From contig JANYAB010000774.1 of assembly GCA_025355225.1 (NCBI GenBank), forward strand, positions 1 to 8,881: 8,881 nucleotides of DNA, read 5' to 3'. The notes under the pieces are model-generated. The model was not told where the DNA came from. It ran no database searches and saw only the letters and a list, made by a program, of their open reading frames with translations. The translations under genes and the position numbers were made by a program. Below are positions 3,819-8,881 of this stretch, in pieces. Source of the DNA: Bacteroidota bacterium. Its GTDB lineage: Bacteria; Bacteroidota; Bacteroidia; Sphingobacteriales; Sphingobacteriaceae. Each line of letters opens with the position of its first letter. Position 1 is the first letter of the stretch.

Positions 3819-5633
3819 ATGAAGAAAGTTTCTATTTTAATTGTCCTTGCCTTTTGGGGTTTAAACCTGTTTGCACAAACACCCGGAGCAAGTAGTGGTG
3901 TATGGAGTAACCCTGGCATTATGATCACTATTGCGCTTATCCTTATTCCAATGGTTATAGCAGTGTATTTGGTTGCTGTGAAGGTAAATAACATGGTAAA
4001 GAAGATCAGGGAAGTAAAAATCAGGCGGGAGGCTAAGTACCTCGCAAAATCAATACAACAATTAAGCATAGCGGAAGTACACGAAGAGCTGACCAAACGC
4101 AAACTGGCAGTTGACTATAAATTAAGTAATACTGAACTTGCCGGCGAAGCCCAACCGGAAGATAAGAAAGGCCTGCTGCATAATATAGCCGAAGTAAACT
4201 CACCCCGGTTTATCGCCTCCAAAAAGAGGGCGGTTAAAAGGCCGGATATCGACCCAAAGCTAACAAAACTAATTTTGTGGTATCTCGGCACGGCGACACT
4301 TTGGTTAGTAGTAGGCACCTCTGTTGGTGAATATTTAGGTATAAAATTCGTTTCGCCCGATGTAGATCATATTAGCTGGCTAAGCTTCGGTCGGTTACGG
4401 CCGGTACACACCAATATGGTTTTTTGGGGTTGGTCATCCCTGGCCATGATCGGGTTAGGCTATTATGTAGTTTCAACAGTAAGTAATACTGTTGTGGCCA
4501 GTTTAAAGCTTGGCTGGATAGCCCTGGGTTTAATTAATGGCTCGGTGGTCCTGGGTAGTCTTTCACTTATGGCAGGTATAAATAACGGCGGCGGCGAATA
4601 CCGGGAATATATTTGGCCCATCATGTTGTTGTTTGCCATCGGTGTCATAATAACCCTGATCAATTATTTACAAACTATAGCGAGGCGTAAAACAAAAGAA
4701 ATTTATATTTCCAACTGGTATATCATAGCTGCAACCATGTTTACTATTGTAATCGCTTTGGTCGGCTACTTGCCTTTCTGGCAAAATGGCTTAGGCGAAA
4801 GTATCGCTCAGGGATATTACATGCACCAGGGCGTTGGTATGTGGTTCATGCTTTTTAACCTGGGCCTGATCTATTATTTTCTGCCCCAGCAGCTCAACAC
4901 CCCTATTTACTCCTATAGCCTCGGCATTCTTGCCTTTTGGACACAAATACTGTTTTATACCCTCATCGGCACCCACCACTTTATATTCAGTGCTATACCC
5001 TGGTGGCTGCAAACGGTGGCTATAATCGGTAGTATGGGTATGCTGATACCGGTATTTGCGGGTACAACAAATTTCCTGATGACCTTCAAGGGTAACTTTA
5101 ACAAGATCGGATCGAGTTATACGCTGCCTTTTTACCTTGTAGGCATTATATTTTATTTCACCGGTTCAACCCAGGGTACTGCCGAGGCGTTCCGCTCAGC
5201 AAATTTATACTGGCATTTTACTGATTTTACGGTGGCCCACTCCCATTTAACAATGTATGGTATTATTGCCTTTATGCTTTGGGCATCTATCTACACTTTA
5301 GTACCCCGGCTTACAGGCAGGGAGCCGAAGCAGAGCTTAGTTGGCGCCCACTTCTGGATGGCACTTATAGGTCTGCTGTTTTACACAATACCTTTAATGA
5401 TCGGAGGCACCTTAAAAGGGTTGGCATGGCAGGAGGGCAAACCATTCATCGATTCTGTGGTGCTTATGGCGCCGTACTGGTTGTGGCGTGCAATAGGGGG
5501 ATCACTCATGTGGGCATCCCATTTGATCTTTGCCTATAACCTGTATAGTATGATCGCAAACCGGGAAGAGATTGATCTGAAGAAAACGGTTTTTGAGGAA
5601 CTGAATAAACTACCGGTTAATTCCGCCGTTTAA
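3819..5633 (+). CDS. ccoN: cbb3-like (C-family) heme-copper oxidase subunit I with N-terminal extension
   Basis: A 604-residue subunit that would reduce O2 (possibly NO) at a heme b3-CuB centre in the inner membrane. Residues 1-145 are an extra domain: signal-like stretch ending LFAQ at 20, a helix at about 33-54, then a charged helical segment. The core from about 147 matches CcoN. Low-spin heme ligands are His197 (RPVH) and His476; CuB ligands His336, His386 and His387; heme b3 ligand His474. Tyr380 lies six residues before His386, where the cross-linked tyrosine of cbb3 enzymes belongs. Spacings fit Pseudomonas stutzeri CcoN (His207, Tyr251, His257/258, His345) exactly from His336 onward. 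By the same register Glu323 of that enzyme is Gln452 here. A separate CcoN differs from the CcoN-CcoO fusions common in this phylum. Family is certain; substrate is less so. Confidence 0.9.
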   Translation: MKKVSILIVLAFWGLNLFAQTPGASSGVWSNPGIMITIALILIPMVIAVYLVAVKVNNMVKKIREVKIRREAKYLAKSIQQLSIAEVHEELTKRKLAVDYKLSNTELAGEAQPEDKKGLLHNIAEVNSPRFIASKKRAVKRPDIDPKLTKLILWYLGTATLWLVVGTSVGEYLGIKFVSPDVDHISWLSFGRLRPVHTNMVFWGWSSLAMIGLGYYVVSTVSNTVVASLKLGWIALGLINGSVVLGSLSLMAGINNGGGEYREYIWPIMLLFAIGVIITLINYLQTIARRKTKEIYISNWYIIAATMFTIVIALVGYLPFWQNGLGESIAQGYYMHQGVGMWFMLFNLGLIYYFLPQQLNTPIYSYSLGILAFWTQILFYTLIGTHHFIFSAIPWWLQTVAIIGSMGMLIPVFAGTTNFLMTFKGNFNKIGSSYTLPFYLVGIIFYFTGSTQGTAEAFRSANLYWHFTDFTVAHSHLTMYGIIAFMLWASIYTLVPRLTGREPKQSLVGAHFWMALIGLLFYTIPLMIGGTLKGLAWQEGKPFIDSVVLMAPYWLWRAIGGSLMWASHLIFAYNLYSMIANREEIDLKKTVFEELNKLPVNSAV

Positions 5634-5646
5634 TAAATCGAGACAA

Positions 5647-6675
5647 ATGGAAATTTATAATAATCACAAAAGACTTTTCGTAGCGGCATTGGCCTTGTTT
5701 TTGGCATTAACCATGTTTGCTGCAATATTACCCGGCTTTAATATTCAAAATGATAACGCCCCGCTTCCTAAAAGCAAGCCACTAAGTACAGAGGAAATGC
5801 AGGGAAAGGCCATATTTATTTCAGAAGGATGTATTGCCTGCCATACCCAGCAGGTCAGAAATGTAGAGATGGATAAGATGTGGGGCAGCAGGCCAAGCAT
5901 TGCTGCTGACTATGCCAGGCTTACCCGGACGGATGTGTGGAGAAATACTGCTTCGCTTATGGGTTCGGAACGTACAGGCCCTGACCTGACCAGCATAGGC
6001 AGCAGGCAGCCAAGTAAGGATTGGCATTTATTGCACCTTTACAATCCGCGGTCAGTAGTTTCACAATCTATTATGCCTTCTTATCAATGGCTGTTTGAAG
6101 AAAAAGAGTATGCGTATCCGGGTGATGTGGTACTGAATGTACCCGATGAATTCCGGAAAGGTGTACAGGGGAAGATAGTAGCTTCACAAGATGCCCTGCA
6201 CCTGGTGGCTTACCTGCAATCATTAAAACAAACGGATCTGCCGGATGGCAAACCTGTGCCCATTTTTCTGTACCCTAAAGGCCCGGTTAAAGAAGAACCT
6301 GCCGGAACAACCAGCCAGCTTAATACGGAGTTAGATGGGGCTGCTTTATATGCTGTGAATTGCCAAAGCTGTCACCAGGCGAATGGCGAAGGTTTAAAAG
6401 GTGCTTTCCCTTCGTTAAAAGGGAGCCCTGTAGTTTTGGATAAGGATCCAAAAGTACAGGTTACAATTATCATGGAGGGCTATAACGGAAGGGTTAGTGA
6501 AGGGTACGGGTTAATGCCTCCCATCGGCACAACCAATAACTTAAAGCCGGAAGAAATAGTTGCCATCATTAACCATGAAAGAAGCAGTTGGGGAAATAAT
6601 TCCAGAAAGGTTTCTATCACAGAAATAAAGGAATTGTTTAATCAAATTAAAACGCCGGTCATCGCCAAAAAATAA
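5647..6675 (+). CDS. ccoO: CcoO-like cytochrome c fused to a second cytochrome c domain
   Basis: A 342-residue membrane-anchored diheme cytochrome. One helix at about 10-30 anchors it with the rest in the periplasm. The first domain is CcoO-like: heme c site CIACH at 62-66 in EGCIACHTQQVR, WGSRPS at 79-84, GPDLTSIG at 111-118 and the axial Met143 in SIMPSYQWLF. After a proline- and lysine-rich linker (about 195-225) comes a class I cytochrome c domain with CQSCH at 239-243, GEGLKG, and axial Met290 in LMPPIG. Ordinary CcoO has one heme and about 200 residues. Here the extra domain may replace the electron-entry role of the diheme CcoP, which is not present in the window. The gene follows subunit I by 13 bases and would feed electrons to it. 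A tail of about 30 residues after the second domain has no clear role. Confidence 0.9.
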   Translation: MEIYNNHKRLFVAALALFLALTMFAAILPGFNIQNDNAPLPKSKPLSTEEMQGKAIFISEGCIACHTQQVRNVEMDKMWGSRPSIAADYARLTRTDVWRNTASLMGSERTGPDLTSIGSRQPSKDWHLLHLYNPRSVVSQSIMPSYQWLFEEKEYAYPGDVVLNVPDEFRKGVQGKIVASQDALHLVAYLQSLKQTDLPDGKPVPIFLYPKGPVKEEPAGTTSQLNTELDGAALYAVNCQSCHQANGEGLKGAFPSLKGSPVVLDKDPKVQVTIIMEGYNGRVSEGYGLMPPIGTTNNLKPEEIVAIINHERSSWGNNSRKVSITEIKELFNQIKTPVIAKK

Positions 6676-6679
6676 TATT

Positions 6680-7009
6680 ATGAAAATAGAAAATTCACCA
6701 ACCGGCTGGCTTCACACGCCGCTATTATTCCGGGGAATAAAGAAACAGGGTATGCTGAGCTTTATATTGTTTATCGGGATGATATTATACGGTGTATCAG
6801 CAATGGCGTGTGCGGCCTGCACACAGCAGCAGCCCAAATTTTTACAAGGGGTAACACATGGCGCCGGGCCCGGCAGTAACTGGGATTACGTGATTGTCGG
6901 TATCATGGTGCTTATCACCATTTATTCGCTGTATGCAACCATAAAATGCATCATAAATCCGGCAGAAAAAGACGATCAGCATATAAAAAGAATTATCCTA
7001 AACCAGTAA
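6680..7009 (+). CDS. Small two-helix membrane protein with a CxxC motif, oxidase-associated
   Basis: A 109-residue protein without a family name known to me. Residues 1-24 are polar, followed by a hydrophobic helix at about 25-43, Cys44 and Cys47 in ACAACTQQQPKFL, the stretch GVTHGAGPGSNWDY (57-70), a second helix at about 70-90 and a short charged tail. Both termini are probably cytoplasmic, putting the cysteine pair and the histidine outside. The start at 6680, four bases after the cytochrome stop, is kept, although Met25 would also give a signal-like N-terminus. The cysteine pair is not a heme site because no CxxCH is formed (Thr follows). Its position between the oxidase genes and the hemoglobin suggests an accessory subunit or metal/redox helper, not a known CcoQ, CcoS or CcoH. 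Confidence 0.75.
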   Translation: MKIENSPTGWLHTPLLFRGIKKQGMLSFILFIGMILYGVSAMACAACTQQQPKFLQGVTHGAGPGSNWDYVIVGIMVLITIYSLYATIKCIINPAEKDDQHIKRIILNQ

Positions 7010-7013
7010 TGCG

Positions 7014-7427
7014 ATGGAAGACAAAAGTTTTGTAACTCTGTTTATTGATGAAGATCCTCAGCCAATTGGCACATTCCCGGCCCCGGTATCTTTTGATCTC
7101 GATACCAAAAAACTGACAGATGGTAAGCATGTGCTTAAGGTGGTAAGTAAAGACCATAAGGGCAAGGAAGGTATAAAAATGATACCATTTACCGTGCGCA
7201 ACGGCCCTGCTATAGCTATTGAGGGGATAAAAAAAGATGAGGTAGTAGATGGAATAGTTCCTTTAATGATCAATGCTTACAGTAAAGGTGACCAAAAAAC
7301 CTTTTTGTTGCACGGCAGTGAAACGCCGCAAAGCATTCCATTTTGGATAGTTATTCTTTTAGTCGCATTTGCAGCGTGGGCAGTTTATTATAATATCACA
7401 TCGGGAGGTATAACGTTATTCAAATGA
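7014..7427 (+). CDS. Ig-like domain protein with C-terminal membrane helix
   Basis: A 137-residue protein. Residues about 5-65 look like a beta-rich Ig-type domain (alternating VTLFID, VSFDLDTKKL, GKHVLKVVSKD, IPFTVRNGP). A second beta segment at 66-100 (IAIEGIKKDEVVDGIVPLMINAY) follows, then a single membrane helix at about 108-126 and a short tail. It has no signal peptide, so whether the Ig-like part is outside depends on how the C-terminal helix inserts. No cysteine, heme or metal motif is visible. The gene starts four bases after the previous stop, and its stop overlaps the start of the hemoglobin gene (ATGA), implying translational coupling. It could be a structural subunit of the oxidase; it does not resemble FixH/CcoH, whose helix is N-terminal. 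Function unknown. Confidence 0.75.
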   Translation: MEDKSFVTLFIDEDPQPIGTFPAPVSFDLDTKKLTDGKHVLKVVSKDHKGKEGIKMIPFTVRNGPAIAIEGIKKDEVVDGIVPLMINAYSKGDQKTFLLHGSETPQSIPFWIVILLVAFAAWAVYYNITSGGITLFK

Positions 7428-7810
7428 AAGAATTAGAAAACATTGAAGATATCAGGCTTTTTGTAGACGAGTTTTATGAAAAAGTGAGAAATGATGCATT
7501 AATCGGTCCGGTGTTTTTTGAAAAGATACCGGCCGACTGGCAGCCACATTTAAACAAAATGTATGCTTTCTGGAATGCTGCCCTGTTTGGCGTTCCTGGA
7601 TTCAAAGGCAATCCCTTTGCAAAGCATGCGCCGTTGAAAATAGGACCGGAACATTTTGACCGCTGGCTGCAACTATTTTATGAAACGATAGATGGCCATT
7701 TTGAAGGCGCAATGGCGGTAGATGCAAAAAAGCGAGCCGAACTGATGGCAGGCATGTTTTTAAACCGGCTGCAAAAAATGACCAATGGCGCTGATAAAGT
7801 AATTGTTTGA
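7424..7810 (+). CDS. Group III truncated hemoglobin
   Basis: A 128-residue heme protein with the compact group III globin pattern. Tyr18 fits the distal B10 position (EFYEKVRNDALIGPVF), WQPHLNKMYAFW (39-50) holds a possible distal His42, GNPFAKHAPL (62-71) gives proximal His68, and Trp81 thirteen residues later fits the G8 tryptophan. Group III globins such as Ctb of Campylobacter are tied to NO or O2 handling under low oxygen; they lack a reductase domain and need an external electron donor. The gene overlaps the Ig-like gene by four bases and precedes the hemerythrin and ferredoxin genes. The ferredoxin three genes on is a candidate donor. The presence of this globin in the run is one of the main hints that the cluster deals with NO. 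Confidence 0.93.
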   Translation: MKELENIEDIRLFVDEFYEKVRNDALIGPVFFEKIPADWQPHLNKMYAFWNAALFGVPGFKGNPFAKHAPLKIGPEHFDRWLQLFYETIDGHFEGAMAVDAKKRAELMAGMFLNRLQKMTNGADKVIV

Positions 7811-7843
7811 TAGGAAGATTGAGATAGAAATTAATTAAGGCAC

Positions 7844-8338
7844 ATGGACCAAAAACCGATAAAACGAAGTAAACATATAGTGGCATTATCAAAAGATCAT
7901 CATGCCGGATTACTCTTTTCGTGGAAAATAAAAGAAGGGCTAAAGAGAAATATTGAACTCTATCGCATTAAAAAATATATCAACTATTTCTGGGACCATC
8001 ATTTAAAAACGCATTTCGCAGAAGAGGAAGCATTATTATTTAACCAGATCGACGATGATCTTTGCGAACAGGGCAAGCAAGAACACCTGATGCTGGTTAC
8101 ACGACTAAACCGGTTAAATTACTATGAGAATGAAGACTCTGAAGAATATACCTTGTTTGCAGAATTGTTAATTAAACATATCCGCTTTGAAGAAAGAATA
8201 TTGTTTCCGCACCTCGAAACTGTCCTGCCATTATCTGTTTTAATCAATGCGGGCGAGGTCCTGGACCAGCAGCACCCCACTCCTATCAAAGACAATTACG
8301 CCGATGAATTTTGGATATCTATTGATAAACTAGATTAA
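7844..8338 (+). CDS. Hemerythrin-like (HHE) domain protein
   Basis: A 164-residue four-helix-bundle protein with the ligand set of a non-heme diiron site: His19/His20 (KDHHAGLL) in helix one, His57 and Glu61 (HFAEE, HxxxE) in helix two, His81 (EHLML) in helix three, His112 and Glu116 (HIRFE, HxxxE) with His123 in helix four. It is cytoplasmic, with no signal or membrane segment. Relatives store or sense O2, or take part in NO resistance and repair of Fe-S clusters (RIC/YtfE); this one lacks the N-terminal ScdA-type cysteine domain of RIC. A gap of 33 bases separates it from the globin gene, with AAGG seven bases before the ATG. The C-terminal region after about residue 130 is not part of the core fold. 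Confidence 0.88.
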   Translation: MDQKPIKRSKHIVALSKDHHAGLLFSWKIKEGLKRNIELYRIKKYINYFWDHHLKTHFAEEEALLFNQIDDDLCEQGKQEHLMLVTRLNRLNYYENEDSEEYTLFAELLIKHIRFEERILFPHLETVLPLSVLINAGEVLDQQHPTPIKDNYADEFWISIDKLD

Positions 8339-8340
8339 AC

Positions 8341-8673
8341 GTGGAGAATGCACCCATCCGGAACCTGTCTGTTTCTGTTTTTTATGATGGAAGATGGTTT
8401 GAGCTCCGGACATACGCCAATGAGTACAGGAGCCTGATGATGCTGATCTATGATAAGGTTTACATCGATGGATTTGGAGATTGCGTTGGCATGGGTAAAT
8501 GCGGCACCTGCCTTGTTGAAATTGTTAAAAGGAAGTACGAGCTGACCGACTATGACCGGAATGAGGATACAACCCTCCTTAAATCAGGCAACACAGGCAA
8601 AGATATCCGTTTATCCTGCCAGATTATGATCGACGAATTTATTGATGGACTGAAAGTGAATATTTTAGGATAA
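8341..8673 (+). CDS. [2Fe-2S] ferredoxin-like protein
   Basis: A 110-residue protein with the beta-grasp ferredoxin pattern and cluster cysteines Cys48, Cys54, Cys57 and Cys93: CVGMGKCGTC followed by LSCQ, the C-x5-C-x2-C spacing of adrenodoxin-type ferredoxins. It would carry single electrons in the cytoplasm. The start is GTG at 8341, two bases after the hemerythrin stop. The nearest in-frame ATG (Met33) would remove the first strands of the fold, so GTG is preferred. It ends the tightly spaced run. It could supply electrons to the truncated hemoglobin, or accept them from a reductase encoded elsewhere. The flavin reductase at 1500-2168 is a conceivable partner but belongs to a separate unit. 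The acidic residues around the cysteines are few for a plant-type ferredoxin. Confidence 0.88.
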   Translation: MENAPIRNLSVSVFYDGRWFELRTYANEYRSLMMLIYDKVYIDGFGDCVGMGKCGTCLVEIVKRKYELTDYDRNEDTTLLKSGNTGKDIRLSCQIMIDEFIDGLKVNILG

Positions 8674-8730
8674 ACTTATTATCAATTATTGAATGAAAAA
8701 GTTTTCGCCTGGCAGTTTTAAGTAGTAGTT

Positions 8731-8881
8731 ATGAAAGAAGAAAATAATATGATCTGGACTATTGGACATTCCACTCGTCCTTTCGGGGAGTTTGTCGCTA
8801 TGCTTCATTCATTTAATATTCAACTGGTAGCCGATATCAGAAGTTTCCCCGGCTCACGTAAATTTCCACAATATAATAAAG
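8731..8881 (+). CDS. DUF488 family protein, N-terminal part (cut by right edge)
   Basis: Fifty codons are visible up to the window edge. The start shows the DUF488 signature IWTIGHSTRPFGEF (about residues 8-21) and VADIRSFPGSRKFPQYN (33-49). The family is cytoplasmic, widespread and of unknown biochemical role; full-length members are usually 120-180 residues. The ATG at 8731 is used, but Met7 at 8749 would fit the family start equally well. The gene follows the ferredoxin gene by 57 bases with no clear terminator or promoter in between, so it may belong to the same transcript. Confidence 0.85.
   Translation, partial: MKEENNMIWTIGHSTRPFGEFVAMLHSFNIQLVADIRSFPGSRKFPQYNK

Noticed and set aside
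5279..5539. Open frame of 86 codons inside the oxidase subunit I gene
   Set aside because: It is a shifted reading of the conserved C-terminal part of subunit I and has no independent features.
3819..5633. Subunit I as a plain NO reductase (NorB)
   Set aside because: The helix tyrosine six residues before the CuB histidine pair is retained and the FeB glutamates of NorB are not seen; cbb3-like spacing is exact. NO activity remains possible but is not supported by the ligand set.
8674..8730. Promoter or terminator between the ferredoxin and DUF488 genes
   Set aside because: A TTG occurs near 8690 but no TAnnTTTG follows, and no stable hairpin with a T-tract is visible.

Overview
The window looks like a chromosomal segment of a Bacteroidota bacterium, most likely Sphingobacteriaceae (Mucilaginibacter/Pedobacter type). 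The reasons are moderate-to-low GC, weak or absent Shine-Dalgarno sites, a TAnnTTTG-type -7 element in front of an Rrf2 gene, signal peptides ending in FAQ or AAA, and protein families arranged as in that group. The taxon is inferred from pattern, not from a database search. No rRNA, tRNA, CRISPR array, insertion sequence or phage gene is visible. No stretch over 300 bases lacks a gene.

Left module (1-2910): an ECF sigma factor (minus strand, cut by the left edge) is divergent from a GNAT acetyltransferase gene. A DoxX-like membrane protein, an FAD/NAD(P) oxidoreductase and GTP cyclohydrolase I (folE) follow. Three near-identical promoter-like elements (TTTGTAACCCTTT, then 12-13 bases, then CTCTAAT or CTCTATA) lie 20-22 bases before the start codons of the sigma gene, the GNAT gene and the DoxX gene. 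This suggests a small local ECF regulon that includes the sigma gene itself. A heptamer-repeat hairpin fills the gap between GNAT and DoxX.

Right module (2988-8673): a compact same-strand gene run starts with an Rrf2 regulator carrying Fe-S-type cysteines. It continues with a small membrane protein, a C-family (cbb3-like) heme-copper oxidase subunit I with an unusual N-terminal extension, and a CcoO-like cytochrome c fused to a second cytochrome c domain. No separate CcoP is present. Two unrecognised small membrane proteins, a group III truncated hemoglobin, a hemerythrin-like protein and a [2Fe-2S] ferredoxin complete the run. All identifiable parts handle O2, NO, iron or electrons, so I read it as a gas-sensing respiratory or detoxification unit controlled by the Rrf2 protein. 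Whether its main substrate is O2 or NO cannot be settled from sequence. The metal ligands and the active-site tyrosine fit an O2 reductase, but a glutamate conserved in classical cbb3 enzymes is glutamine here, and the partner genes fit NO defence.

The right edge cuts the beginning of a DUF488 gene.
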